From Orbilia blumenaviensis (taxonomy: Eukaryota; Ascomycota; Orbiliomycetes; Orbiliales; Orbiliaceae), in assembly GCA_036872755.1 (NCBI GenBank), contig JAVHNS010000011.1, positions 124,001 to 188,000 on the forward strand: a stretch of DNA of 64,000 bases. Direction: 5' to 3'. The position numbers and the translations under genes were made by a program. This document shows, piece after piece, positions 33,894 to 49,100 of this stretch (its first letter is position 1; the number at the start of each line of letters is the position of its first letter). The notes below the pieces were generated by a model that saw only the letters and a list, made by a program, of their open reading frames with translations, was not told the DNA's origin and did no database searches.

Positions 33894-35508
33894 GGTTGTT
33901 GTCTCTTTTTGCCGTAGTCCGTTTTTCGCAATTTCCTTTTATTATTATTATACACCTTTATTCCTCCTTTGTGTATATCTTCTCTTTGAGCATATCGATA
34001 CGACTTCTTTTTTTTTTCCACTCCTGGTTTCCCTCCTCCCACTCACCACCCCCCTTTTTTTCTATTATTACTACTACTACTACTACTACCGGGATGCATT
34101 ACATTACGTGGGGCTCTTTATTCGCATTGTCTACGATAGGATGATGGTGGAGGGGAAAGGGTGTTATACTGATCATGGCCTGGTATTCCTTTGTGTCTGC
34201 TATGGAGGGACTGGGGGCGAAATATCACCACATTACGATACGAAGAGGAGGAAGATTATGATGATTCTGCTCGGTTGTAATTCCCGAGCCGGTGTACCTT
34301 TTTTTTGACTTTTTTTTTTTTTTCCTGGTGGATGATGGTAATAGACAGATTCATTCATGAGAGCTGGGTTCCTTGCCCCTGACATAACCTGCTTCATGCT
34401 TCAGCACTAGTACGGTTCTAGAGTGGAGTATAGCCGTGGTAGCAGTAGACTGTAGTAATGCTTGTGAATTGTACATTTTGTGAAGCTGTAAATGTCCTAT
34501 ACTGATACCCGATGGAGGTAATGCTATCGTGTATCTGTCAGGCGCTGCTGGCGGCAGCTTAGTACCTAGGTAGCTATTCGTATATAGGTCTGAGCTGAGC
34601 TGGGTGGGTTTTGCAGGTAATAACGTTACATTGAGCGGTCACTACCACCACCACCCAACTTGACCTTCCTTCAACCTTTGACATCAACCTCAACCTCTAC
34701 TTCTAACTGGCCATCATCATCATCACCACTCCGGATCCCTCTTCTCGACAACTTCGAATATAATTTACCCCCTCCCTTTCGATCCTCTCCCGTTCGGAGT
34801 CCAAGATCCAGCCAGTTGCAGTTCCTCCAATCCATGCCGGGGGCTATCCGCACCCGGTCGGATGGCTTGGAAATCTGGTGCAGCCACACCACACGCACAC
34901 ACCACTCAAATTGAACCAAGGGCCTTAGCTAACCTCCTTAAGCTTGCCAGATCTCGAAACCTGTGCTTTTTTAGACCGTGATGAAAAGGGTCCAACTGAC
35001 CTCCTGAACCAAAGCAGGAAAGCAGTCTCCCTGTAGCTGCTTTTCGATCTGCTTCGTCCGCCATTGCATCGTTGAACGATGTTTACTTTTATTCGACATT
35101 CCTGCTGCTCCTGCTGTCACTCCTTACTAGTTCCACTCGCACTCCCTTAGTCGCCTTTCGCTCCTGCCACTGCTGCTGCTACTGCTGCTGTCTTATCCGA
35201 TTTTATAATTACACCAACATCCTATCGCCGTTTTAACGTAAAGCCACCTCCCACGGCTTAAACATAGCCTCAGACGTCATCTCGTCACCGTTTTTATTCT
35301 CTACATATATACTTCCACATTTGCATTCTACGTCTGCTCGTCTGCCTGTGTGGTTCAAACGGGACCAGTCGATAGGAACAACAGTCCGTCGATTCAATGG
35401 TCCCTTGAATCGAAGCGAGAGACCCTCAAAAGTTACTTACCTTTTCGTGTATATATTAATTATTGTTATTTGAATCTCCCCCAACACGTACAAAAAAGGG
35501 CGTCAACG
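33894..35508. other. Intergenic, 1.6 kb
   Basis: The uL14 3' flank (T-rich tracts near 34000 and 34300) and the promoter/leader of the phosphoesterase gene, with CTG/CTC-rich DNA at 35085-35190. The open frame from 35350 has no ATG before 35509 and is leader. Confidence 0.5.
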
Positions 35509-37145
35509 ATGCCTTCTCTTTACTCGATCCTCTCGCCACTTCTCAGTTTTCTAACTGTCGTCTCTATCCTCTCTACGGCTGGCCTATATGTCTATCCGCT
35601 CCTTCTGAACTGCAGCTATCCAAACCCAAACGCTCCATTTCGACTCCTAACCCTTGCCGACCCACAGCTCGAAGGCGATACGTCGATCTACTCGGCACGT
35701 TATGCATCTTCCCCAGCATGGATCCGCGAACTCCGTCGATTTCGCAAAACCCTGGATCTATGGGGTAACGACTATTACCTCGCTCACATCTACCGTACCT
35801 TACACACCACGGTCCCGATCCTAACCAGCCTGCTCCCGTTCCTTCCTCAAGGTCTCCCATCGCCCACGCATGTCACAGTCCTAGGCGACCTGATTGGTTC
35901 CCAGTGGATCAGTAACACCGAGTTCACATCTCGCGGAAATCGATTCTGGAACATCGTCTTCCCCACCGCTCGTCGTCTCCCTCCTCGCGCTCTGACAGAG
36001 TCTGGACGTATCCCACGTACAATCTACCCCTTAATCCAATGGCCAGACACACTCATCAACGTCGTCGGAAACCACGACATAGGCTATTCAGGCGATATCA
36101 GGCCCGATCTGGTTAACCGATTCGAAGAAACATACGGACCCGTAAACTACGAATTCACCATTCCATTCCCGGCTATCAACGTTTCTAAATCCGTCAATAG
36201 CGGCGACGGGAGTGTTTCCCAAAACATCACAGTAAACCCGAGTTTGAGGATTATAAATCTCAATAGTTTGAATATCGACTCTCCGGCTAGAGATCCTGAT
36301 ATTCAGATGCAAACTTATAATTTTATGAACAAAGTGTTTTCGGAGGATTTGAATTGGGACGGATCGGTTGGTACGGTGCTGTTGACTCATGTTCCGCTTC
36401 ACAAGCCGGAAGGTGTCTGTGTCGATGGTCCCATGGAGAAGTATTACTCGGAGAAATATGGTTCGCTTTTAAGAGAACAGAATCATATTTCGAAGGGGGC
36501 AAGTGATATGCTTCTTGGTGAATTGTTTGGGATTAGAAGGGTTGGCGAGGATAAGATCCCTGCTGGGAGGGAGATGGGGATTATTTTGGACGGACATGAT
36601 CATGAGGGATGTGATACCGTGCATTGGTATTCGAAGGATAATAACAAGAACAATGCCGGCGAGGCGAAGGACGGTGAGGAGAAGATATGGAAGAGTGCGA
36701 AATGGGGTGATAAGGGTAAGAAGGTGGGGCCTTCAGAAAGATGGGTTAGAGAGGTTACGGTCAGGAGTATGATGGGGGAGTTTGGAGGGAATGCAGGGTT
36801 GACGAGTGCATGGTTTGATGCTGATGCTATGAGTATGTTTCTATCCCCGCCCGCCTTTTCGTTACGCACTCTGTCCTTTGTGTATGCGATTTGTGAAAGT
36901 GTGTGTGATTGATGCTAATACTATTGTGATTAGGCTGGAGGTTTGAATACTCAACTTGTCCGGTCGGAGTGCAGCATTTCTGGTGGACAGTACATATCGT
37001 GGACTTTATTACCATGGTGCTGGCAGTCGTTCTAGCGATTCTGTCGGCTGTCGGAGCGGACGGGAGGAAGGCGAAGGTGCCGAAGGTCGTGGTCACCAAG
37101 GCCAACGGAAGTTCTAAAACCATCAAGGAGAAGAAGCTGCAGTGA
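35509..37145 (+). CDS. CDC1/TED1-like GPI-anchor remodelling phosphoesterase
   Basis: Exons 35509-36832 and 36934-37145 (phase 1, branch TGCTAAT) give 511 residues. A membrane segment lies at residues 7-33. The metallophosphoesterase motifs come in order: LADPQLEGD (51-57), VLGDLIGSQW (124-133), NVVGNHDIGYSGD (184-196), LLTHVPLHKPEG, and ILDGHDHEGC. A second membrane segment (VDFITMVLAVVLAILSAVG) is in the short last exon, then a Lys-rich tail. This is the Cdc1/Ted1/PGAP5 family, which removes ethanolamine phosphate from GPI mannoses in the ER/Golgi. The sequence alone does not decide between the CDC1 and TED1 groups. The tail is not a KKxx signal. Confidence 0.88.
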
Positions 37146-37658
37146 GAGAGAAGGGGTGAGTGAGGGTATATGCGGGTATATAAGTATATATTTGGAAACA
37201 TATTCCGTCATTTCGCATTACACTGGACATTTTTATCATTTTTGCTAGCGTTTTTATCATGAAAGGCTTGAGATGTTGGGATGGTAAGTGTCTTTTCATT
37301 TTAGCATAGCAGACTACATATCATTTTTTCCTGTCCTTTTGTTATATATCATTTAGCATATACTGGGCGATCGGTCATTTCAAGTTAGATTCTATAAGCA
37401 ATTTCAAAAAGAAATAAAGGCTCTTCGTTACATCACAGGACCCACCTACGAAGCACACTTCGGTTATCTTAACGATGACAAGTAGGTAGTACCAGTAGTA
37501 TTGCACGCTCCTATCTATCAAAAGTGTGCAGTATAATACAGCATCTTATCCTAATCCTCTCCCTCCCTCCATCTTCCAGAAATTCCTTTGAAGGTTGGAA
37601 AGGGATATCAAAAAAAAGGGAAGGGAAAGTTGTATTATAGATGGCAAAAAAGAAGAAG
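37146..37658. other. Intergenic between convergent genes
   Basis: Shared 3' flanks of the phosphoesterase (plus) and RPN11 (minus). No feature beyond T/A-rich terminator-like DNA. Confidence 0.5.
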
Positions 37659-39129
<1,471 letters not shown>

Positions 39130-39822
39130 CTTCGAGGTGTGATAATCGTTGTTATCGTCGTTGTCGTTATCGTCGTCGTTTTCGGTTTTTTTTGTGAGGT
39201 CGTTGGTATGGGAGGATGTGTGATAGGGTATAGGTTTAAAGACGGGTCTTCGATGAGATGAGGGCTGGATGGATTGGATGGATGGATGGATCTCGTGTGA
39301 GGTTGGGTGGTTGTGCTGCTTTGGCTGAGATAGAGAGAGAGAGAGCTTGCTAAGCTGTGTGGTTTCGTGGACGGACGTGATGCTTGCTTTGAACAGAAAA
39401 AGCAATTTGGGAGGGTCAACGCAACGCAGGGCGGGTGTTATATCTTGCCTTACCTCTCTCCTATTATATTACTAGGAGGCTACGAAGTGCATCGAGAGTA
39501 TTTGGGCAGGGTATATTATCGCGGGGTTGGAGTGTAGCAGGGATTCTTATGTCGAATGAAGCGGTTTTTATTTTTATTTTGAATTTATCTTATGGTGTCA
39601 TTTGAAGTTTTGGCAGAATAGACTCATGATGTAAATACGAATTGGAATCGATTCCGAATATACTATAGGTACTACACTACACTATACGCCTTGGAGTCGT
39701 ATCTACAATATTTCCACTATATACTATACTATATACCGTATCTGAAATATACACGAGAGATATGGAGAAAGATGGGTATATATATATACGGATGGTATAC
39801 ACATCCAGAGAACGATATAAAT
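39130..39822. other. Intergenic: RPN11 promoter and SDR 3' flank
   Basis: A GGAT tetranucleotide repeat (about 39265-39293) and a GA run (about 39331-39345) lie in the RPN11 leader or promoter. Otherwise nothing recognisable. Confidence 0.5.
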
Positions 39823-40768
39823 CTAATACATCGTCCACCCCCCACTAACATTCAACGTCTGCCCGCTAACCCACCGACTCCCCTCTCCCGCCAACCAAAC
39901 CACAACCTCACTAACCTCATCCTTCGTCCCAAACCTCTGTTCGACAGGCGTATCTTCCTTCTGTCTCCCCTTGATCCTCTCCGGGATCGAATCTAGCATA
40001 TCGGTCTGTATAGGTCCACAAGCGATCGCATTAACCGTCGTCCCATTGCCTCCCAACTCGGCAGCCCAAGATCTAGTAAGTCCCTCCAAAGCAGCTTTTG
40101 AAGAACAATACAGCGACAATCCCGAAAACCCGGATCTAGCACCCACGGATGACATGTTGATAATCCTAGAACGCGGGGCTAAGTAAGGCAACGCGGCTTT
40201 TAGTAATAACATCGGTGCGAGGATGTTCAAGGTGTATGTATCGCTGAAGTCGTTTTCCGTTATTTCCGAGATCGGGAGGCCGATTTGCACGGCGGCGTTG
40301 TTGACTATTATGTTCAGTTGGGAGGTCGGGGAGAGTGAGAGGGATTTTGTGACTATTTCAGGGAAACAGGCTGGGTTGCGGAGGTCGGCTTGGATTGCGA
40401 GGGCGGATGGGGTGCTATCGATATCGGTCGTCGTATTGGTTTGAGTGAGGTTGTGGGGGAGGGAGTTTATTTCTTTGACTATGGCTGCGGCGGTTGTGGT
40501 TGAGGATTGGGAGGCGTAGATTATTACTACCTGCATTTTATTTTTTTCACAGATTATATTGATATATACTCAGTCACTCAAGAGCTTGATGGAATATGTA
40601 AATGAGTATAAAATCATAAGGAGAGGTGTATATATATACCTTTGCGCCGGCTTTTGCGAGGGCGAGCGCCATATCCGCACCGAGGCCTCTGGAACCACCT
40701 GTTACGATTGCAACTTTGCCTTCCAGTGGGAGCGGAGTAGACGGTGGTGATGATGATGACGATGACAT
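39823..40768 (-). CDS. Short-chain dehydrogenase/reductase (classical SDR)
   Basis: Minus-strand exons 40768-40640 and 40530-39823 (phase 0) give 278 residues. The cofactor motif TGGSRGLGADMA (TGxxxGxG), the NNAA motif, the catalytic serine in NMSSV, the YCSSK active site and the C-terminal NVSGGWTMY are all present, so it should be an active NAD(P)H-dependent oxidoreductase of the 3-oxoacyl-ACP reductase / hydroxynaphthalene reductase group. Substrate unknown. The intron falls within the Rossmann fold just after GAK and before VVIIYAS. A poly-Ser N-terminus precedes the fold. No biosynthetic cluster genes surround it. Confidence 0.9.
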
Positions 40769-43700
40769 CCTTGATATATGGTATGTACTTAGATACTTAT
40801 ATAAATTTAAATCCCAAACTGGTTTAAATTCGACCCTGAAGTTTTGAGGCTCTGTGCGAGGATTTTTGTATACAACTGAAGACGTTGGAGAAAGTGCGTT
40901 GCGTGTTGGATTTGAGATATAATGATGTAAGCTGGCAAGTATCGGTCGTTCGACAGATCGATTCCTAGTTGACTGAACTTGCTTCGAAATAGTAATAGAT
41001 ATTGATCGAGTAGTAGATGATATGGAGATATTTAAGACTTCTACAGGGAATAATCCTGGTATCGATGGATTTTTTGTGAATGTTGAGATAGGTTCCGGTA
41101 TATGGATATTGAGTTCGAGTGTTGAGGTTGAGGGTACAAAAAGCAGAGTTGAACGAGCTTGCAAGGGCGAGGCTAAGCTGCGGAGATTGCCTTCCTTGCT
41201 TAAGCTTGCTGAATCAACTCGTCGAAAAAAAAAAAGAAGAACTTAAGTCCGGTCACTGCTAGAAGGGGGAATCCTTGACCAGTTTCTTTTTTTGCCTAGT
41301 AGGTAGGTAGGATCCGAACATTAATTCGAGGATGGGTAACTTATCGAATGAGAAGGGGAGAATATCACGGGGAAGCGATATACATAATCCGTGGGGTTCG
41401 ATTCGACTGGGAATTTATCCATTATGCAGGACCGGTTTTTTTACTTTCTCTCTTCTTATTGCATAACCGGCCATAACTAGGACACGAGCTCCACGGTTTG
41501 AAAAGTACTAACTAGAGGTATTGCACGAGAGGAATTAACTGATACAAGGCGGTGGCTAAACTATGGTCTATTGATTTTTATTTTTAATATTTTTTTTATG
41601 TCGTCAGCAGCGCCGCGATGGCATGAGAGCTGGAGTGAGATATGGGCGACTAGACTGACGTGCTTGATATCTGTCACATCGTTTCTAGGTCTCCGGTATA
41701 CTATGATACTAGATTATGGGCACGTGCGCACAAAAAGGCTTTCACATTTGATACGTGCCGACTTGTACAGAGTCATCAATCGTGGTGTCTCAATATAAAT
41801 CAACATGATGTATATCGTCTTTCGGTGGACATGAAGTTATACCTGTTGGGCTCATTGACGTGTCGGCGTGTATGGGGGCTATATATTAAAATCCTGTCGA
41901 ATGAAGATATAAAATTGAATGAGTCTAGTCCCCCGTTGGAGTAGCCGGCTCTTGCATCGGTATATTCACGAAGAAAGAAAGGAAAAAAAAAAAAAAAGAT
42001 ACATCGCGAACTATATATTCATAGATACCCGACGTGCGACAGTAGAAGACGACCACCCTTCGCATTCGCATTCGCATTCACATTTCATATCATTCCATTC
42101 CACATTAATTTCGATATCAAACGTAAGGCAAAAACAAAAAAAAAACGAATAGGCAAGGATTAGAAGAGAGTGAGAGAAAAGGGAAACGCATGCATGCAAA
42201 TGTTTGACCACGGCAGCAGCACCACCACCGCCTCTGTAGCAAATGGGGTGGAGCGAGGAAAAAGAGAGTGAGTGCGACATGGATTCGTGCTTTTTTTGGG
42301 TTCCACCTGCCTCTGATTGGCTCTCAAGGACCCTTTCCTGCATTTTCTCTCGACCACCGCGGCCGCAATGCCTACCTGTAATGCTTGCTCGCTGTCTTGG
42401 TAATTTTAGCTGGTTTAGTTTGGTGCCTTTTCGGTTTTGGGAAATTCTCCACACGTATTGCGGGTGTTCCCTTATTTTCTGCGAACTTTCACCACACGAA
42501 AAAGCACCGCACGTTTTCATTTTGAGGGGTGTAAACCCGCGCAAAAGTATATATATAGCTAAGCTGATATATACGGTTACTACCAGGGAAAGATATGAAA
42601 ACTATATATAGAGGTTAGTTTCTTCTTCTTCTTATTATTTTTTAAATGATTGTATATGGGTTTAAGTATGGTGGTTTAATTCCTTTGTCTCCGCGCGCGC
42701 TGGTTTAAATTTTGGCGCATCGGCGGGTGAACGTTTTGGACTTTGTTATATATCGGAAAGGACCCTTTCTTCGTGATTTCGCTCGTGATATTTTCATTTT
42801 CATTTTCATCAGTATTGTTCGGTATCGTATGGGAAGTATTCAACCATATCGCATTGAAACCTGTGCCTCTTATAATATACCGGGAAGTGCGTACGCAACA
42901 GTGGCGTTCGCTGGCCTGGGAGGCTTGCGATTGCCAGCATACTGCATTGACTGTTTGTAATAACCATCCCGATCGACCCCAACGTTGCAACGGAAGAACA
43001 AGCCCGGACCCCTTTACTGGCTACTTCAATATATATGTTTATATATTATATACCTATGTTCGAACTGATCAAGAGTACGGACTGCGTATCCTTTTTTTCT
43101 TCGAACAGTATTGATATATCTTTATATTGATTGTTATATTACCTATTACCTGCCCCGTCTGGCTGGCTGGCCACTCCGTGGCAGGGCGGCTCGGCTCGAT
43201 TGTTTCAATAATAGTATTATATAATACGTACATACATACCTACATATCGCGATATCGATATCGTCTGTCCGTGACTGTCTCCCGTACCTGGCTATTTCTT
43301 GTGCACGCTCAGGCCTTGCCTTGCCTTGCCTGCCTGCTGGAGGAATATTCAAGTGACACAGGGATCCGGAATTCGAACGTTGGGCGAGACAAGAGAGGTT
43401 TATACCACACATGGCTGCGTACCGAGCCGAGTCGCTACCAGTATGCCGCCGTTTGACGTTATCAAGCTATATATATCAATCGCCTGTTGCCTTCTAAACG
43501 GGTTTCCGCCCGTCGTTCAGTCTAGCCTTTCTTAAGATCTCTATACATTTCTCGCTGTTTCATATATATATGTATATCCTCTGTTTCCATCTTTCGTTCA
43601 TGCTCGTCTATGCATATGGGACTGTAATGCTTTACGACGTGCCTACTCACGTACGTACACCGGTGTAGTTAGGACTGATAAATATAGTCCGGTTATGCCA

Positions 43701-44423
43701 ACTGACCGATCCTCCATAGGGCTTATTACTATACCTAGATCCAGCTACTTGACTTGGCCCAGTACTTACATACTTAGATACCTAGGTACTTACTTAGTCG
43801 AGTACGTTATAAGCTTATATAAGACCATATATGGAGAGGGGTGACCAGGTAACCTTAATTAACTGCTACTAACTACTGAGCTGCTGCCCAACCTAACGTT
43901 TGGCCCAAAGAAGGTTGCCGCAGAGCAGACCAGAGTAGGGCCCCCCCAAAAAAAGAGAGCGAGAGCGAGAAGGCGGAAAAAGCAAAAAACCCCAGAAAAC
44001 AGCCCAGAAGAAAGAAGGCCAACTCTGCCCGGACTTTCCTCTCCTTCTTCTCATCAATCAATCAAATCAAATCAGTCCATCAAAATTAAAAAAAAAAAAA
44101 AATATCTCCTTCAAAGGCCCTCTCCCCTTCCTCATCCAGAAAGCAAAATATTAGTTCCAAGAAAAAAAACTAACCACCACCATCAACATCAACATCATCA
44201 TCATCATCAACATCCTCCTGGGAAGGGTTTTTTTTTTTTGTTTTTTTAAACACAAATAAAAATATCTCACAACCGACGACGAAGGTCACATCGTCGACGA
44301 TTTGTGGTTTTTTCTTTTCGTTTCTTTAGGGACGTTTGATTCAACTCTTCCTCTTATGCAGGTTTTAATTCTCTCCAATTCTTCTTCTTCTTCTGATTAA
44401 TATTCCTCTGTGCCTGTTCATCG

Positions 44424-45016
44424 GTAAGCAACAAGTGTACCCTTTTTTTTCGTTCTCTACGCGGCTCTCTTTCTTCGCCGTTGACCTTTTTTTTTTTTGG
44501 TCTGCGTCCGAATGCATCAGTCTATTTGGTCTTTCTTTTTTTCCGAATACGCGATGCATATCGATGACATGATAATATTTCTATCCTTCTTCTGAGAGAG
44601 ATTCACCCGCTGACAAGCCAGCTGTATCGATCGTATAAGATCGAGGACCGGATACCAATTTTTTTTTTATTTTAGGTGTCTTCGGCCTTTGACTGCTTCT
44701 TGCTCACTTGTTTTATTTGTCTCTGGGAAGGGAAATCCGTGAGCCCATCAGGTAAGCCAGTCTATCTCTTTGTCTAGTCACTATATAATCATACTATACT
44801 CTATATTATCCTGCATCATACGGTGGGATCGAGAGATAGATACTACGGTATACACTAGTAGTATTACATGTCACTCACTGTATACGATGTCTACGGTCTG
44901 TATGCATTATATTATGTATTGTTTCCCCCACGTCTATAAATCCGTTTCGAATCCATCGATCTTATCATTGCATTCTCCTATCCCTTCCTTTCTTCCTTCC
45001 TTGATACTCTTTTCAG
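44424..45016 (+). promoter_or_regulatory. Probable 5'-UTR introns and small untranslated exon of the 46133 gene
   Basis: Strong donors stand at 44424 (TCG/GTAAGC) and 44752 (CAG/GTAAGC). Good acceptors end near 44675 (T-run then TTTTAG) and at 45016 (CTTTTCAG). This predicts two leader introns around a noncoding exon of about 75 nt (44676-44751). The rest of the leader to 46132 is pyrimidine rich. Confidence 0.4.
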
Positions 45017-45877
45017 AAGAGAAGAAATGAAAGAAAAAACAATATCACAGGAAATCTGTTGGTCGGGATGATGGTAGGTTCCTATTGATATCGCCTCTCT
45101 TCACTTGACTCTTTCCCTTTCGACCAGGCCATGGCCACCGGCGTGCACATGTTCGTGTCCACTCTGATTGGAAGGGGCTCTTTCTTCTTTCCCCCATTTG
45201 CAATCGTCCACATACAAAAAAAAACGAACGAAACGAGATTTCCTTGCGGGACAACACATTTCCCTTTCCTTTTTCCTCTCCCCCCCCGTTGCCCATCGCC
45301 TGTCCGTTGCCTTTCTGGCGGGCAACTCTCAAACAAAACAACACATTTTGTTTCCAGCCCCATGAAACCCACCAAGCAACTGAGCACCTTTCTTTCCTTT
45401 TCTTCCCATCCCGGCCCATCCTAACGTTGCTAACCTAAAACCTAACTATTCCCCATACCCATACCCATCCCGGAACCAGACTATTACTGCTTCTACTACT
45501 CATCCTCAACCTCAACCTCATTATATCATACTATACTATCCCCCCCTCCCCTCGTTCCATTTAACATCCTGGACATCTCTCTCTGCCTTTCTCTCCCTTT
45601 CTCTATATCTGTTTTAATATCTTCACTTCCCAGTATATACTTCCACGTCTCCTAGATTGTGCTTCTTTCTCTCGCCGTTGCCTTTAATATATATCCTTCC
45701 ACGTCTTTTTATTATTCCATCTCCCTCTTCTTCTTCTTCGTTCTTAGAGACTACCAGTCTACCTTATTTTTATTTTTATTTTTTTTTCTCCTTCCTCTCT
45801 TAGGGATACATCCACTAAACACGTGCAAATGCTGACTCTGCCATTCATCTTAGCCTCTCCGTGAAAGTCACTGATTT

Positions 45878-45900
45878 TATATATATATATATATATATAT
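45878..45900. repeat. TA dinucleotide repeat
   Basis: About eleven TA units in the leader or promoter of the 46133 gene. Confidence 0.9.
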
Positions 45901-45926
45901 CATACTTGGTACCACGAAGCGGCATC

Positions 45927-45954
45927 CTGCACTCTGCACTCTGCACTCTGCACT
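45927..45954. repeat. Four tandem copies of CTGCACT
   Basis: Four exact 7-base units about 180 bases before the start codon at 46133. Could be a binding-site cluster or slippage product. Confidence 0.85.
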
Positions 45955-46132
45955 GCTCTGCCCGTGCGCTGGCTTAAGAAGTTGATTGATATCGTCACTT
46001 TTTTTTTGTTTTTCGATATCAACATCTCGAATAATATTTAGATATATTGTTCGGTCCGGTTGTGGTAGTGGCGATATTAGTGGTGTGGTCTCTCCACCTC
46101 CTTTCTAAATATCGCCTTCGAATTCATCAATC

Positions 46133-49100
46133 ATGACTTCAGAGGGTCATGATGTTTCGACGTCTTTACAGCAACAGCTGCCGTCTCGGCCTGCATCTCC
46201 TCCAAAGGAGCGTTCTCAAACTCCCAAGGTTCTAACTCCAGATATTGCCTCTGTTGCATCTGCTACTTCGATACCGTCGGTTGCTGCTTCTGTTCCTGAG
46301 ATTCCTCCAGCAAAACGCCGTTCTCTTTCTCCCATGCCTCCCTCTGCACATAGTGATACTTTCCCCAGTCCCAGTCCCTTCAATACTTTTCATACTCATA
46401 GCATGCCCATGAGTACGAGCTCTCATTCTGCTCCTCCCGAGGGTCCTACAATATGCTTGGACCCTCATAGCAAGTTACAACAGCACCAATCTCTGCCACA
46501 CAATCCTCGGCCTTATAACAATAAGCCAGGGTTCAAATTACAACCGCCTGGTAGCAAACTTGGTCCTGACAGGAAACCTTCTCCCGACGATGCAAATTTT
46601 CACGAATCGGTGCTTGCGAAGGATGATGAAAAGAAGCGAGCCCAGTCTATTTCCAAGTCTGTCCGCAAGGGTTCTAGGGCCGGTGGCGACTCTCATCGAA
46701 GGACATCGAGTGGTGGTTTGACAACAATTCCATATATTCCCAAGGGGTTCAGGAATATAGCCGCCAATGAGCCTGCACAGACTCCTCTGATGCAGGCTAT
46801 CCATAATCCAATATCGTTGGATACTGGTCCATCGACAACGTCGGCATATGGGACTTCGGTTCAGAGACTTAATTCTCCACATCAAGGTGGTCCTCCAAAG
46901 CTGGGACTTGATACCCGGCTCGGATCAAGGACTGGGTCGCCTGAGCCTGGTTCGTCAGCCACTCCGACAACTGCTGCATCTCCAGGATCTCCAATGGGAC
47001 GGAGGAGGTCTCGTGCCGATGGTGATAAACCGCCAGGCTCTGCTAAGGGTCGTGCTCGCCAACGTTCGCTGCTGCCAAAGTCAGCAAGTATTCAATTCGA
47101 GAGTGTTCCGTTTCCATACCCAAATAGTGAGTCCAGCGTCTTCGTTCAAGTGTCTCCTCGAGCTGCGGCAACAGCTCTTCAATTTCAGCCACCGTTGGTG
47201 TCGTATCAACCGCCTCCGCAGCCTCTGCCGCAGCAGCATCACCAGCACCAGCTTCCACCGCCTCTCCATGGCTCTCCGCCGCCGCCTCCACCGCCACCTG
47301 GTCCACCTGGTCCACCGCCACCACATGGTATCTTCATGTCGCCAATCGGGCCTCCTCCTCCTCAATCCCATTTTGGCCCCCCTCCAGGGTTTCCTCATTT
47401 TGGTATGCATCAAGGTCTTCCACATCCTCGTTCTCCGGGAGCTCAGCATCAGGGTATCCCCCCCCTCCCACCTTCTCACCGGCCTCCACCTCCACCTCCA
47501 CCTCCTGGGCCTGGTTCTGGAAACCCGTTTAGTAGTAATGGTGGTCACCCTCCTCCTGAGTTTCGTGCTGTTGATTATGGACATCCTCGTGGCCATGCGC
47601 CCCATGCACCCCATCCGCCTTATCCTCGTCATGAGTTTTCTCCCATTATGTCAAATATGGGGCCGCATTCGGATGGGTTGAGAAAGGCATTGTTTCCTCA
47701 ACATGAGCGTCCTGGAGATAGGAAGTCGTCAATCACAAGGACAACGCCATTTAGTGGGGCTCCAAGTACTTTTATGGAGGATGTTCCGAGTCCAACTACG
47801 GCTGGCTTCAACAATTCTCACAATACCCTCTTTCATGAAAGACGTGACCAGCCCATTGTTGCGCCAAAGAGCCCCTCACCGACCCCCCTTATGCAACGGG
47901 AGAGCATTTTACAGCAGCAGCAGCAACAACAACAGCAGCAGCAGCAGCAGCAACAGGCTCCTATTGAACCCCCTAGTCGACAATTCATTTTTGGCCCTCC
48001 ATTGAATCCTGGATCCCATTTAACTTTTTCAGCTTCTCATCAATACCATCTACCACCCTCTTCTTTCCCCCAACACCCTCCTTTACCACAATCCTTAACT
48101 TCCATCTCAACTTCACCAAGTAGAGAGGTCCCACCATTCATTCCTCAGCCGACTACTCCTACCATGCCAAGAAGAAAGGGATCTGATAAGAGCAAGCAGG
48201 CCCCCAAGTCAGCTTCTGCTGGGGCTGCTTCGACCTCTGGGGGTCAGCAACGTGTTTCGGTGGGTACCAAGGCCCAGCAGCCTCCTCCCTCTCCCCAAGC
48301 TGGAGCTATCAAAGGGGATGCTTCAGCGCCTGGAAAGGACCACCCCCCTCCTTCTCCGGCCACCCCAATGATCAAGAGACGCTCTGCCTACGTCGCAGGT
48401 GGTGGGATCAAGACTACCGATCTTGCTCTTCCTAAACCAGATGTGGTGGAACTCACCGCCCCCCCTCCTGACCAACCCCTGGGAACTCCTGTTGACACCG
48501 AGCAAATGTTGATGATCAACAAACCGAGGAAGAGGAACAAGGCGAACCCTTCCGTTCTCCGTACTAGGGAGAAGGAAGTGGATGATGCCATGACCGATGG
48601 TCCTGATGACCAGGACGGTCAGCTTCCTCGCGACATGTTCGACGGCAACGACCGATCCGAGGAGCCCGAGGAGAGGAGGAAAGAGGCCAGCAAGGAAGCT
48701 GAGCCTACAAAGCTCCGCCAAAGGAAGCCAAGGAGAAGCAAGGTGGAGCTCTCCGACGACGATGAGGATGAGTACATCGACGATGCTACCATCCCGTAAG
48801 TTTCTCCTATCAACATCAACCCCTAACAATCCCAAAAAAAAGACGTTGCTGCCAATAAATACTAACGCGTCGAAAAAAAAAATATAGATCCCCCCCAATG
48901 TCCAAAAAACCTCGCAGAAGCAGGTATATGAAGTCTGCACCTTCACTCGTGTCTGAGGAAACCGCGACTGAAGAGGAGCAGCAGCCCACCACTGTACTTG
49001 GGAAACGAGCACGTAAAGCGACCACTCGCGCTATTAAGGCAGCCGAGCAGTCGACGAAGCGAAGAAGTACTCGAAGGGCTGAGGCAGATGAGGCGGGTAT

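Larger units (their letters stand above)
40769..46132. other. 5.4 kb non-coding: SDR promoter side and long leader of the next gene
   Basis: No coding gene supported on either strand. 40.8-43.6 kb holds only short random frames and a CATTCG repeat (about 42060-42080). From about 43.9 kb the plus strand becomes CT rich with probable untranslated exons (see 44424-45016), a TA repeat and a CTGCACT repeat before the 46133 start. Confidence 0.45.

Noticed and set aside
35350..35508. N-terminal extension of the phosphoesterase
   Set aside because: No ATG in frame before 35509; the extension reads as leader and the membrane anchor starts right after 35509.
41385..41420. B-box-like GGTTCGATTC, possible tRNA
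   Set aside because: The flanking bases do not pair as a T stem and no A box or acceptor stem is found upstream.
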